Shown: piece by piece, positions 25,714 through 34,723 of the stretch
Numbering within the stretch: position 1 is the stretch's first letter
Layout: every line of letters starts with the position of its first letter
NCBI RefSeq assembly: GCF_001297705.1
Contig: NZ_LIRF01000006.1
Coordinates: 67,001 to 131,000, forward strand
Source of the DNA: Chryseobacterium sp. ERMR1:04
GTDB taxonomy: Bacteria; Bacteroidota; Bacteroidia; Flavobacteriales; Weeksellaceae
Direction: 5' to 3'
DNA length: 64,000 nt
Position numbers and translations under genes: made by a program
Notes under the pieces: model-generated
Told to the model about the DNA's origin: nothing
The model's database searches: none
The model's input: the letters and a program-made list of their open reading frames with translations, nothing else

Positions 25714-26484
25714 TTATTTCGTGAATTTCAAAGGATACTTCACGTTTTTAATATCATCTATACTTGCTTTTAAAGAACCTACTGCTAATTCAGCTTTTAA
25801 CAGCATCGGAACATGGTTAGCATCATTGGAAACCCACATTGTTACTCCTTCCTTTTCCTTAAATACTCTTCCGCTTTTTACAGACGGAATAATTTTTAAA
25901 CAATTAATCGTTCCAAACTTGGTTTTTAAATCTTCTGTTCCTGTTACTTTCAGCTGAAATGGAAACATTTCATCATCTATCCAAACATTCATATTAATTA
26001 TAGTTCCTACTTTCAACTCAGCCGGGCTTTTACTTCTTAAGTAATAAAAACATGAAAGCATATCCTGAACTCCTTTTACCGATTTTATTACTTTAGAACC
26101 GTTGGCGGGCGTTTTTTTATCAGTTAATATGAGCGTGTTGTTATCGTGGTTAAAAACAGTTTCAAAATGTTGTGTATACCCTCCTTCTTTTACATCTCTT
26201 ACATAGAAACTTGGAAGACCGGTTTGTATATTGATAAAACTTTCATATAAATCTTCTACTTTAAAGAAAGCTTTTACAGCACCCGTTGTTTGCCCTGTTC
26301 CTTTCACATATAAATGGGGAGCACCTTGGTACGTTGTTATTTTAGTTGTTAAATTGGCAGTTCCGGCATTTAAAAAACCATAATGAATTCTTAAGGTTAA
26401 AGATTCGCCGTTGGCAATATTATCTATTTGAGCGCTACCCAAACAGAAAATGAAAAAAGTTAAAATAATAAATATTTTCTTCAT
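25714..26484 (-). CDS. DUF3108 family exported protein
   Basis: A 256-residue protein with a signal peptide (MKKIFIILTFFIFCLGSAQ). The DUF3108 beta-barrel-like fold is recognisable from LRIHYGFLNAGTANLTTKIT, GQTTGAVKAFFKVEDLYESF, DMLSCFYYLRSKSPAELKVG and KEGVTMWVSNDANHVPMLLK. The family is periplasmic, is widespread in Bacteroidota and Proteobacteria, and has no firm biochemical role, though a lipid or lipoprotein-handling role is often suspected. On the minus strand a -7-like TAAATTTG (26518-26511) lies 26 bp before the ATG. Monocistronic. Confidence 0.85.
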   Translation of the reverse strand: MKKIFIILTFFIFCLGSAQIDNIANGESLTLRIHYGFLNAGTANLTTKITTYQGAPHLYVKGTGQTTGAVKAFFKVEDLYESFINIQTGLPSFYVRDVKEGGYTQHFETVFNHDNNTLILTDKKTPANGSKVIKSVKGVQDMLSCFYYLRSKSPAELKVGTIINMNVWIDDEMFPFQLKVTGTEDLKTKFGTINCLKIIPSVKSGRVFKEKEGVTMWVSNDANHVPMLLKAELAVGSLKASIDDIKNVKYPLKFTK

Positions 26485-26600
26485 AGTAAAAGCATTAACA
26501 AAAAGGCTGCCAAATTTAACATTTCCAGCTTTTTAATGATATTTGATAAATCTCAGCTTTTTATTTAGACTGAATTAAAGAAGCTTCGCGTTAAAATTAG

Positions 26601-26608
26601 TAAATTTG
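26601..26608 (+). promoter_or_regulatory. -7 box of the ferredoxin reductase operon
   Basis: TAAATTTG fits TAnnTTTG, 32 bp before the ATG at 26641. I see no TTG at the usual distance. Confidence 0.45.
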
Positions 26609-26640
26609 CAGCTATACATCTAATTAAATTATCTTTTACT

Positions 26641-27696
26641 ATGATAACTACAGACATATTGATTATAGGAGCAGGACCGACAGGACTTTTTGCAGTATTT
26701 GAAGCGGGTTTGCTTAAAATGAAATGCCATATCATTGATGCACTTCCTCAACCGGGAGGACAATTGACAGAGCTTTATCCTAAAAAACCTATTTTCGATA
26801 TTCCTGGATATCCTTCAGTAAATGCAGGGGAATTAATTGATAATTTAATGGAACAGATCAAGCAGTTTCAACCTGGTTTTACATTAGGAGAAACGGCTGT
26901 TTCTTATTCTAAAGTAGATGATGAGTGGTTTGAGGTTATTACCAACAAAGGAACCGTACACAGAGCAAAAGCAATTGCTATTGCAGGTGGTTTGGGAACG
27001 TTTGAACCAAGAAAACCAACTTTTGAAAATGTAGCTGATTACGAAGAAAAAGGTCTTGAGTATTTCGTTAAAGAACCTGAACATTTCAGAAATAAAAAAG
27101 TAGTGATTGCCGGAGGTGGTGATTCTGCTTTAGACTGGAGTATTTTCTTATCGAATGTAGCGAGTGAAGTTACTTTGATTCACAGAAGAAATGAGTTCAG
27201 AGGAGCTTTGGATTCTGTAGAAAAAGTACAGGATCTTAAAAATCAAGGAAAGATCAAATTAATCACGCCTGCTGAAGTTACAGGAATTAAAGGAGATGGA
27301 AAAGTAGAATCAATCACTGTTGTGAAAGATGGTGAAGAGGCTTATGATCTTGAAACTGATTATTTCATTCCTTTATTCGGATTGACTCCAAAATTGGGAG
27401 ATATTTCTAAGTGGGGCTTGAATATCGAGAAAAATGCAATTGTTGTAAATAATGCATTAGATTATCAAACAAACATTGAAGGAATCTACGCAATCGGAGA
27501 TATCAATACATATCCTGGTAAATTGAAGCTGATTCTTTGTGGTTTCCACGAGGCAACATTGATGTGTCAAAGTGTTTACAACAGACTAAATCCGGGTAAA
27601 AAATACGTCTTAAAATATACAACGGTAAGTGGAGTAGACGGGTTCGATGGAAGTCGTAAAGAAGCTGAGAAAGCGGTTGTGAAAAAAATTGACTAA
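26641..27696 (+). CDS. Ferredoxin/flavodoxin--NADP+ reductase (thioredoxin reductase-like)
   Basis: A 351-residue flavoprotein of the TrxB-like FNR group. The FAD loop is IIGAGPTGLFAVFEAGL (residues about 7-23) and the NADPH loop is VVIAGGGDSALDWSIFL (about 157-173). The C-terminal motif GIYAIGDINTYPGKLKLILC contacts FAD. The redox-active CxxC of thioredoxin reductase is absent, as expected for FNR. It moves electrons between NADPH and the ferredoxin encoded 12 bp downstream, with which it forms an operon. Confidence 0.92.
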   Translation: MITTDILIIGAGPTGLFAVFEAGLLKMKCHIIDALPQPGGQLTELYPKKPIFDIPGYPSVNAGELIDNLMEQIKQFQPGFTLGETAVSYSKVDDEWFEVITNKGTVHRAKAIAIAGGLGTFEPRKPTFENVADYEEKGLEYFVKEPEHFRNKKVVIAGGGDSALDWSIFLSNVASEVTLIHRRNEFRGALDSVEKVQDLKNQGKIKLITPAEVTGIKGDGKVESITVVKDGEEAYDLETDYFIPLFGLTPKLGDISKWGLNIEKNAIVVNNALDYQTNIEGIYAIGDINTYPGKLKLILCGFHEATLMCQSVYNRLNPGKKYVLKYTTVSGVDGFDGSRKEAEKAVVKKID

Positions 27697-27708
27697 TTTT
27701 GCAAAATT

Positions 27709-28038
27709 ATGTCAGATATTAATATAAAAATCACCGACAGAGACGGTGTAACTCACGATATTGTTGCTCCTACGGATATGTCCATGAATTTAATGGAAAT
27801 CATCCGTTCGTATGAATTAGCAGAAGAAGGAACAATCGGAGTTTGTGGAGGAATGGCGATGTGCGCTTCATGTCAGGTATACGTGATCAGTGATCCGGGG
27901 CTTGTACAAATGGGCGATGAAGAAGATGCAATGCTTGCAGAAGCTTACCATGTGAAAGAGAATAGCAGGTTGGGTTGCCAGCTGCATATTGTTGAAGAAA
28001 TGGAAGGCCTTGAAGTGGAGATTGCTCCATATCCTTAG
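27709..28038 (+). CDS. [2Fe-2S] ferredoxin (adrenodoxin type)
   Basis: A 109-residue ferredoxin. Cluster ligands are the three cysteines in GVCGGMAMCASCQVYV and the fourth in RLGCQLHIVE, in the C-x5-C-x2-C spacing of plant/vertebrate-type clusters. The C-terminal half binds partner enzymes. It is directly after the reductase gene, so the two are a probable NADPH-to-ferredoxin chain; the final acceptor is not encoded nearby. A terminator follows. Confidence 0.92.
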   Translation: MSDINIKITDRDGVTHDIVAPTDMSMNLMEIIRSYELAEEGTIGVCGGMAMCASCQVYVISDPGLVQMGDEEDAMLAEAYHVKENSRLGCQLHIVEEMEGLEVEIAPYP

Positions 28039-28061
28039 AAATTTTTAAGTTTAAAAATATG

Positions 28062-28094
28062 AACTCCCGAAGAACAATCTTTGGGAGTTTTTGG
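28062..28094 (+). terminator. Terminator of the ferredoxin operon
   Basis: AACTCCCGAAGA (28062-28073) pairs with TCTTTGGGAGTT (28078-28089), followed by TTTGG then TTTT. Confidence 0.75.
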
Positions 28095-28147
28095 TTTTAT
28101 AGATGAACATTTCCACTTGTGAAATTATTTAGGAACTTATCATAAAT

Positions 28148-28184
28148 AAACGAAGCCTTTCAATGATTTTGAAAGGCTTCGTTT
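28148..28184 (-). terminator. Terminator of the prolyl oligopeptidase gene
   Basis: Perfect 16 bp arms AAACGAAGCCTTTCAA (28148-28163) and TTGAAAGGCTTCGTTT (28169-28184), just after the stop codon on the minus strand. Confidence 0.8.
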
Positions 28185-28187
28185 ATT

Positions 28188-30341
28188 TTAATTTTTCGTA
28201 GGCTGAAACTTTGGATGCCCAACTTGCCACAATGCGAAAGAATAGACATCTGCATATTCTTTAAAAACAACATCTAAATCACTTGTAAAGTGTCCATTTT
28301 CATAATTGGCGTATAATAAAATAGGTTTTCCTGAAGCTGAGCTACTCTGTAAAATAGCAGCAAATTTTCCAGGCATCCAAGGAACAACTCTGGAATCGTT
28401 CATACCTGTTGTTACAATGACTGCAGGATATTTCACCCCTTTTTTTACCTTGCTTTGAGCGTCCATTTCCATTAGATATTTTGTATCTTCTTCATTTTGT
28501 AAAGTTCCTATTTCTGGAATCTGATTAGGACCATTAGCTGTTATTTCGGATCTTAGTGTATTAGTCATGCCTACCTCAGGGATTGCTACTGCATACAGAT
28601 CTGGTCTTTCTGTAATTGCTCTTCCAATAAGAATTCCACCTGCACTTCCTCCGTTTCCGATTAATTTGGAGGCGGAAGTATATTTTTGATTAACCAAATA
28701 TTCTGAACAAGCGATAAAATCTTTCCAGGTATTGGGCTTTGTAGCTTTCATTCCTCCACTGTGCCATTTTTCACCTTTTTCGCCACCACCTCTTACGTGT
28801 GCAATACCAAGAACAACTCCTTGTTCCAGTAAAACGGAAAGTCTTGTGGAAAAACGGGGTTCATAAGAAAATCCATAACCGCCATAACCTGTTATATAAG
28901 CCGGACTATTGCCATCCATTTTCATATTCTTAGGGTAAATAATAGAAAACGGAACCATTACACCGTCGTGGCTTTTCACTTCAACTTCCTTTACGGTATA
29001 AAGCTTATTGTAATCTGGATAGTTTGTTTCAGAATTAAGATATTTACTTTTTACGATATTACCTTTTTCAGGATTATACTCATAAGTTGTTAATGGACTC
29101 AGCCAATTTACATTATTACAATAGATATTGTCATTTTCTCTTTGGTTGAGAGATGATGAACTATTAACTCCCGTTGGAAAACCTACTTTTTTTCCTGTTA
29201 AAGTATTAATGTTTACCTGATATTTGTCTCTGACAATACCGTCTCCTAATGAATAATAAAGATAGTTTTTAGAATTATGGATACTTATAATTACTTTATC
29301 ATTATTTTCTGGAACAACTGTTTTTGCATTTTTAAAATCAGGACTTAATAAGTTAGTTAGAATAATTTTATAATTCGGTGCCTCTTTATGAGTGAGTAAA
29401 AATAATTTTTCGCCGGAAATAAATACGTCAGTAATATCGTCTGATGGCTTAACGATTTGTCTCCAATTGATTTTTTTATTTTTTAATTCTGAATAAGGTG
29501 CAACAAAAATCGGACTTTCGGATTTTACAGAGCCTAATCTTAGAACAATATTTTTATAATCATCAGTAAAGTTAATCATTGGGAATTGCTCGGTTAAAGC
29601 ATTCAATTCCGGATAATCTTCTTTTGATGCTAATATTTTGTCAGTTTTCGTGTCGGTTCCTATCACATGAAGCATTGCTTTCATCTCTTTTAAAAGCATG
29701 TTGCTGTTTGGATCTGCAGTACTCATTTTTGTATACATAAGAGCTTTATCATCCGGAGTGAATTCAAATGCAAATTCGCTCCAGATAGGGCCGACTTCAT
29801 CATTCAGAAATTTCTTAGTCTCCAGATCCAAAATTCTTAAATGACAAATTTCGCCGCCTGATTTTGAAAATAAAATAGCAATTTTTTTTGCTTTCGAATC
29901 CAGTACAAAATTGGTGATTTGTGTATTTTTGCCAACAGTTTCGGGATCAAAAACCAATATTTCTTTTCCTGTAGAAAGATCTCTTGAGTATAATTTAGAG
30001 AGATTTTCACCTTTTTTAGTCTTAGTATAAAAATATGTATTTTCTCTTTGATATATAGCATCGAAAGAGTCACCATTCATTTCCTGTACCTCTTTCATAC
30101 GTTTATAAAGATCTTCACGATGCGGAATTTTATCAATGATGCTATGGCTAAAATCCGATTGAGATTTGAACCATTTTTGAACTTCAGGATTTTTGATATC
30201 TTCCAGCCATCGGTAATTATCTGTAATTTTAGTTCCGAAATAATCATCTACAACAGGATGTTCCGGCGTTGCTGGATAATTATATTGAGCGGAAAAGAAT
30301 TGGCAAAAGATTATGCCTGTAAATAAAAATTTTAATTTCAT
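28188..30341 (-). CDS. Prolyl oligopeptidase family serine peptidase (S9A)
   Basis: A 717-residue protein with a signal peptide (MKLKFLFTGIIFCQFFSAQ). The N-terminal gate domain (DNYRWLEDIKNPEVQKWFKS, then a seven-bladed propeller, residues about 70-430) precedes the alpha/beta-hydrolase domain. The catalytic Ser is in GNGGSAGGILIGRA, the acid in TGMNDSRVVPW and His in ENGHFTSDLD. It should cleave short peptides after proline in the periplasm. Family length is normal. Single-gene transcript with a strong hairpin behind. Confidence 0.93.
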   Translation of the reverse strand: MKLKFLFTGIIFCQFFSAQYNYPATPEHPVVDDYFGTKITDNYRWLEDIKNPEVQKWFKSQSDFSHSIIDKIPHREDLYKRMKEVQEMNGDSFDAIYQRENTYFYTKTKKGENLSKLYSRDLSTGKEILVFDPETVGKNTQITNFVLDSKAKKIAILFSKSGGEICHLRILDLETKKFLNDEVGPIWSEFAFEFTPDDKALMYTKMSTADPNSNMLLKEMKAMLHVIGTDTKTDKILASKEDYPELNALTEQFPMINFTDDYKNIVLRLGSVKSESPIFVAPYSELKNKKINWRQIVKPSDDITDVFISGEKLFLLTHKEAPNYKIILTNLLSPDFKNAKTVVPENNDKVIISIHNSKNYLYYSLGDGIVRDKYQVNINTLTGKKVGFPTGVNSSSSLNQRENDNIYCNNVNWLSPLTTYEYNPEKGNIVKSKYLNSETNYPDYNKLYTVKEVEVKSHDGVMVPFSIIYPKNMKMDGNSPAYITGYGGYGFSYEPRFSTRLSVLLEQGVVLGIAHVRGGGEKGEKWHSGGMKATKPNTWKDFIACSEYLVNQKYTSASKLIGNGGSAGGILIGRAITERPDLYAVAIPEVGMTNTLRSEITANGPNQIPEIGTLQNEEDTKYLMEMDAQSKVKKGVKYPAVIVTTGMNDSRVVPWMPGKFAAILQSSSASGKPILLYANYENGHFTSDLDVVFKEYADVYSFALWQVGHPKFQPTKN

Positions 30342-30439
30342 ATAATTGTATTTTTTTATATTGCTTATACTGGGGATAAAGTAATAATTATTGTAAATGT
30401 ATTAATCTTTGGATTTATAAGTGATATGATCAAAAAAAA

Positions 30440-30467
30440 ATATCCAAAATCAAACGACTTTGGATAT
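30440..30467 (-). terminator. Terminator of pepD
   Basis: Arms ATATCCAAA (30440-30448) and TTTGGATAT (30459-30467); on the minus strand nine T follow. Confidence 0.8.
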
Positions 30468-30489
30468 TCAATATAGCAATTGTATTGTT

Positions 30490-31935
30490 TTATTTCTGAG
30501 GAATATTCGCTAAAATATCTTTTAGGAAACTCCAGAACTTCTGGGTAGAAGGGATGTTTGCTTTTTCGTCAGGAGAGTGAGCTCCTCTGATCGTTGGTCC
30601 GAAACTTACCATTTCCATTTCTGGATAGTTAGCTCCGATAATTCCACATTCTAAGCCTGCATGACAAGCTACAACGTGTGGTTTTTCGTTAAATTTATCA
30701 GTGTAGATTTTCTCCATTAACTGAACGATTTCAGAACCTGGTTTTGGTTTCCATCCTGGATAAGAACCACTGAATTCAGTATTCATTCCAGCTAATTCAG
30801 CTACAGATTTTAACTGCTCTGCTACAGAATCTTTAGAAGAATCAACTGATGATCTTGAAAGATTTAATATTTTTAATCCTCCTTCTTTTAGCTCAACTCT
30901 TGCCACGTTGTTTGAAGACTCTACCAAATCTTTAACATCCGGACTCATTCTGTAAACACCGTTGTGAAGCGCTTTTAAAGTTAAAATAATTTTCTTTGAA
31001 TCTTCTTCTGAGATGGCTTTATCAGAACTTGTTGCATTTTCAATATTGATATGAAGTGCAGGTTCAACTGTTGCAAATTCTTCTAAAATTTCATTTTTAA
31101 GACCTGTGGTTACTGCTTCTATAAATTCCTGAGCATTTCTCACAGATACGATAGCAGAAGCTTCTCTTGGAATTGCATTTCTCAATCCGCCTCCGTCAAC
31201 AGAGATTAATTGAATGTTTTCTTTTGCTAAGCCATTATAAAGTAGTCTTCCTAAGATAACGTTTGCATTTCCGAAGCCTTTATGGATATCCATTCCGGAG
31301 TGACCGCCTTGTAACCCTTTAACTTCAATTCTTACAACTTGCCCGTTTGAAGCTTGTGTTTGATAATTTTGAGAAATTGTAACATCAATTCCACCAGCGC
31401 AGCCGATGTCAATTTCATCATCTTCTTCTGTATCAAGGTTTAATAAGATTTCTCCTTGTAATTGTCCGGGCTTCAGGCCAATTGCTCCCGTCATTCCTGT
31501 TTCTTCATCAATGGTGAAAAGAGCTTCCAACGCTGGATGAGGAATGTCTGAACTTTCTAGGATAGACATAATAGTAGCCACTCCTAAACCGTTATCAGCT
31601 CCTAAAGTTGTTCCTTTTGCTTTTACCCAATCTCCATCAATTTCCATTTTGATTCCTTCGGTTTCGAAATCAAAACTTACATCATTATTTTTTTGACAAA
31701 CCATATCCAAATGCGATTGTAGCACAATAGGTTTGCGGTTTTCCATTCCTGCAGTGGCAGGTTTTTTAATAATTACATTTCCTACTTCATCAACCGTAGT
31801 TTCCAATCCTAGATCTTCACCAAATCCTTTAATGAAAGCAATTACTTTTTCTTCTTTTTTTGAAGGTCTTGGAACAGCATTAAGTTTGGAGAAATTTTTC
31901 CACACTATTTGTGGTTCTATATTAGATAATTCCAT
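30490..31935 (-). CDS. pepD: Cytosol nonspecific dipeptidase (aminoacyl-histidine dipeptidase, PepD)
   Basis: A 481-residue M20/M28-clan metallopeptidase of full length. Metal ligands and catalytic residues are visible in LQSHLDMVCQKN, LGADNGLGVATIM, LFTIDEETGMTGA, LDTEEDDEIDIGCAGG and GAHSPDEKANIPS. It hydrolyses dipeptides, including carnosine-type Xaa-His. There is no signal peptide, so it is cytoplasmic. On the minus strand TAATTTTG (31959-31952) lies 16 bp before the ATG as a -7 box. Confidence 0.94.
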   Translation of the reverse strand: MELSNIEPQIVWKNFSKLNAVPRPSKKEEKVIAFIKGFGEDLGLETTVDEVGNVIIKKPATAGMENRKPIVLQSHLDMVCQKNNDVSFDFETEGIKMEIDGDWVKAKGTTLGADNGLGVATIMSILESSDIPHPALEALFTIDEETGMTGAIGLKPGQLQGEILLNLDTEEDDEIDIGCAGGIDVTISQNYQTQASNGQVVRIEVKGLQGGHSGMDIHKGFGNANVILGRLLYNGLAKENIQLISVDGGGLRNAIPREASAIVSVRNAQEFIEAVTTGLKNEILEEFATVEPALHINIENATSSDKAISEEDSKKIILTLKALHNGVYRMSPDVKDLVESSNNVARVELKEGGLKILNLSRSSVDSSKDSVAEQLKSVAELAGMNTEFSGSYPGWKPKPGSEIVQLMEKIYTDKFNEKPHVVACHAGLECGIIGANYPEMEMVSFGPTIRGAHSPDEKANIPSTQKFWSFLKDILANIPQK

Positions 31936-31967
31936 GAAATTTTATTTTTATCAAAATTACGAAATAA

Positions 31968-31997
31968 AAAATGCTTCCGTAAATCTGGAAGCATTTT
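31968..31997 (-). terminator. Terminator of the lipoprotein operon
   Basis: Arms AAAATGCTTCC (31968-31978) and GGAAGCATTTT (31987-31997) around an 8-base loop. Confidence 0.75.
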
Positions 31998-32020
31998 TTT
32001 TGCTGAAAGCTAGAAGTTGT

Positions 32021-32512
32021 TTAGCATCCACATTCACCATAAATAGGCAATGTTTCTACAGTGCCATCTGGTTTTTCAATGGTCAATATACCTTGGAATA
32101 GCAAAGCTTCTTCCCCTTTTATTTTTTTACCTTTTACAGAGATTTTGTAATTGTCAATTTCAATTTCTTTACTCAATTCTTCATCGGCTTCCATGTCGCT
32201 TGACGAGATAAGATTCATTGCTAATCTTTTACCATCCAGCTTCATATAGGCAGTTTTTCCTGCATCATCCGCATAAATATATTTCTCTGCTTCAAAATCT
32301 GCTTTGTTTCTGGCAAAATAGCACGAGCATTCTTTAATCTCTTTTGGAAAAGGAAAGTTCTCAACTAATATTTTTCCTGAAGAAGCGTTTGCCTTTGCAG
32401 AATCCTGAATTATATTCAGAGAATCTTTAGCTCCTGAATTTGAAATTGTTTCTTTGTCTTTTTTACAAGCGACCAATAAGAACGCTGAAAAGAAAATAAT
32501 TAGGTACTTCAT
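32021..32512 (-). CDS. Hypothetical lipoprotein
   Basis: A 163-residue protein with a lipobox (LLVACKKDKE, Cys at residue 16), so it is probably lipid-anchored. The mature chain contains two later Cys motifs: IKECSCYFARNKADFEAEKY and the C-terminal YGECGC. Function unrecognised. It is 19 bp from the LURP-one-like gene upstream and the two may be co-transcribed, with the hairpin at 31968-31997 as the end. Confidence 0.7.
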   Translation of the reverse strand: MKYLIIFFSAFLLVACKKDKETISNSGAKDSLNIIQDSAKANASSGKILVENFPFPKEIKECSCYFARNKADFEAEKYIYADDAGKTAYMKLDGKRLAMNLISSSDMEADEELSKEIEIDNYKISVKGKKIKGEEALLFQGILTIEKPDGTVETLPIYGECGC

Positions 32513-32531
32513 TGTTTGTGGTTTATTTTAT

Positions 32532-33137
32532 TTATCCTCGGGCTCTTTCAAGAAGAACCATCATTAATAATGACAGAACAACTAAACTTTCGTCTTCGTC
32601 ATCAATATCAATCATTCTGTCAAGCTGAAATCTTCTTCCAAAAAACGAAGGCATTTTTTTTAGTTTAAAATATTCCTTTCCGTCAATATCTTTTACTGTG
32701 TAAGCCGGATTAAGGAAATATCCTGTAAACATACCAATAATTGGGATCTCACTTACCATTCCGTCGAAAAATTTTGTCCATGCATTATCTTCTGTTACCG
32801 TAAATTTTGGCTGATCATTCGCATCTAGAATGTTGTAAGTAGATTTCCAAATAGAACGCATTCCTTTTCTAGCCAATCTTCCGTAGTTTTTCTTGTCGAT
32901 AAGATCATTTAATGAATAAGAAGAGTTAAAATCAATCCATTTATTCGCCTGAATTCTGAAAAGTTCTTTTGATTTACTTTCATCATTAAAGACAACAACA
33001 TCCTCTTTCAATTTAAACATTTTTTGGCGAACGTAGGCTACATAGTTTCCATTTTTGTCCGTAATATTGAAGTCACTGGCTAATGTGGTGATTTTAAATT
33101 TAAAATCCAGTGGATAATTTAGGTTATTAAGTACCAT
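32532..33137 (-). CDS. LURP-one-related/tubby-like fold protein
   Basis: A 201-residue protein whose layout suggests the LURP-one/phospholipid-scramblase fold: repeated beta strands with phrases such as DKNGNYVAYVRQKMFKLKED, VFNDESKSKELFRIQANKWI, YNILDANDQPKFTVTEDNAW and YTVKDIDGKEYFKLKKMPSF. The C-terminal helix SLVVLSLLMMVLLERA is hydrophobic, which is the typical end of the twelve-stranded barrel. Role in bacteria is unknown; membrane or lipid association is plausible. It probably forms a two-gene unit with the downstream lipoprotein gene. Confidence 0.75.
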   Translation of the reverse strand: MVLNNLNYPLDFKFKITTLASDFNITDKNGNYVAYVRQKMFKLKEDVVVFNDESKSKELFRIQANKWIDFNSSYSLNDLIDKKNYGRLARKGMRSIWKSTYNILDANDQPKFTVTEDNAWTKFFDGMVSEIPIIGMFTGYFLNPAYTVKDIDGKEYFKLKKMPSFFGRRFQLDRMIDIDDEDESLVVLSLLMMVLLERARG

Positions 33138-33259
33138 TCAGTTTATATTTTTCTCAAATTAATAGTAAGTTCCAAAGATAATTTTTTTATTGGAACTATC
33201 TTGGGATTTAGCCCCCGTAAAACTACGGAAAATCATCTTTTTGTATTATTTTTGTAGGT

Positions 33260-33871
33260 ATGGATTACCCGAGTAAAGTTTTGGCAAAAGCAGTGGATGA
33301 AATCTCTGGATTACCTGGGATTGGAAGGAAAACAGCTTTACGTTTAGCATTGCATTTATTGAAGCAACCCAATTCTAGAGCGGTAACTTTAGGAAATTCT
33401 CTGATTAACCTGGTTAACGAAATAAAATACTGTAAAGAATGTCATAATTTCTCTGATTTTGAAATTTGTGAAATTTGCAGTAATCATAAACGCAATGACG
33501 AAGTTATTTGTATTGTAGAAGATGTTCGTGATGTTATTGCCATTGAAAATACAGGAAAATATACAGGAAAATATTTGATCTTAGGTGGGAAAATCTCTCC
33601 AATGGAAGGAGTTGGGCCCAACCAGTTGAATATTTCGAGTATTGAAAAAAAACTTAATGGAGGACAGGTGAAGGAATTTATTTTTGCATTAAGTGCCACA
33701 ATGGAAGGTGATACAACAGCGTATTATATTTATAAAAAATTCAAAGCTTTTAATGTAAATTTTTCAAGCATTGCAAGAGGAATTTCAGTAGGTGATGAGT
33801 TGGAATATGCTGATGAAATTTCTTTGGGAAGATCAATTATCAATAGGTTACCTTATAATGAAGGGAGTTAA
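33260..33871 (+). CDS. recR: Recombination mediator RecR
   Basis: A 203-residue protein of family length. It shows the helix-hairpin-helix region SGLPGIGRKTALRLALHLLK, the four-Cys zinc finger CKECHNFSDFEICEICSNHK, and the Toprim domain with VICIVEDVRDVIAIENTGKY and the GGKISPMEGVGPNQLN loop. RecR acts with RecO (and RecF) to load RecA on SSB-coated DNA. A TATTTTTG box ends only 5 bp before the ATG. The glycosyltransferase gene begins 24 bp behind the stop. Confidence 0.96.
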   Translation: MDYPSKVLAKAVDEISGLPGIGRKTALRLALHLLKQPNSRAVTLGNSLINLVNEIKYCKECHNFSDFEICEICSNHKRNDEVICIVEDVRDVIAIENTGKYTGKYLILGGKISPMEGVGPNQLNISSIEKKLNGGQVKEFIFALSATMEGDTTAYYIYKKFKAFNVNFSSIARGISVGDELEYADEISLGRSIINRLPYNEGS

Positions 33872-33895
33872 TAATTATTTCTCAATTAATTTACA

Positions 33896-34705
33896 ATGAT
33901 CTCCGTAATAATCCCCATGTATAATGCAGAACAGTCAATATCTTTTGCTCTGGATTCTGTAAAACAACAAACTTTTCCCCAAAAAGAGTTTGAAATAATC
34001 ATTGTTAATGATGGTTCTACAGATAGTAGTCAAACAGTTGTTGAAAAATATATTGCAGAAAATCCAATAATGAATATTCAATTGATTACTCAAATGAATG
34101 GCGGAGTTTCTAAAGCTAGAAATACGGGGTTGAAAATTTCAAAAGGAGAGTATATTGCTTTGTTGGACGCAGATGACGAATGGATTCCCCGAAAAATAGA
34201 AATTCAAATGAGTTATTTTAAAAATAGGTCGATTGATATTGATTTTTTGGCTACGGCGAGAAATAATAATAAAATTCTTTATCCTTATAAGCCTAATAAT
34301 AATCTTGCCGAAATAACATTCAATAAGCTCCTTGTAAGAAATGAAGCACAGCCTTCAACGGTACTGTTTAAAAGAATAATCCTTGAAAATACTGGGTACT
34401 TTGACGATAATCAAAGATATGCAGAAGATGTAAATTATTGGATGAAAGTGTCTTTGAAGAATAAAATGTATATTCTGGATCAAAGTTTAGTTATTGTAGG
34501 AAAAGGAGAAAGGTCTTTTGGCGTTTCAGGATTGTCTGCAAATCTGTCTGAGATGAGGAAGGGATTCAGTAAAAATCTGTATGAAATGAATAAATTAAAA
34601 AAGATATCATTCATCCAATATATGGTATTTAGGCTTTTTTACAGAGCAAAATACTTACTTTTGCTGGGCAGGCAGTTTTATTATAACAGCAAAACAAAAA
34701 AATAA
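33896..34705 (+). CDS. Family 2 glycosyltransferase
   Basis: A 269-residue GT-A enzyme. The N-terminal nucleotide-sugar site has VIIPMYNAEQSISFALDSVK and VNDGSTDSSQ; the DxD-type metal site is ALLDADDEWIPRK (about residues 86-98). Substrate specificity cannot be assigned. It is the first of three co-directional sugar genes (gaps 18 bp and a 4 bp overlap), which suggests a small surface-glycan or O-antigen cassette. It probably depends on transcription from recR. Confidence 0.9.
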   Translation: MISVIIPMYNAEQSISFALDSVKQQTFPQKEFEIIIVNDGSTDSSQTVVEKYIAENPIMNIQLITQMNGGVSKARNTGLKISKGEYIALLDADDEWIPRKIEIQMSYFKNRSIDIDFLATARNNNKILYPYKPNNNLAEITFNKLLVRNEAQPSTVLFKRIILENTGYFDDNQRYAEDVNYWMKVSLKNKMYILDQSLVIVGKGERSFGVSGLSANLSEMRKGFSKNLYEMNKLKKISFIQYMVFRLFYRAKYLLLLGRQFYYNSKTKK

Positions 34706-34723
34706 AGATTTTACGAATTCATA

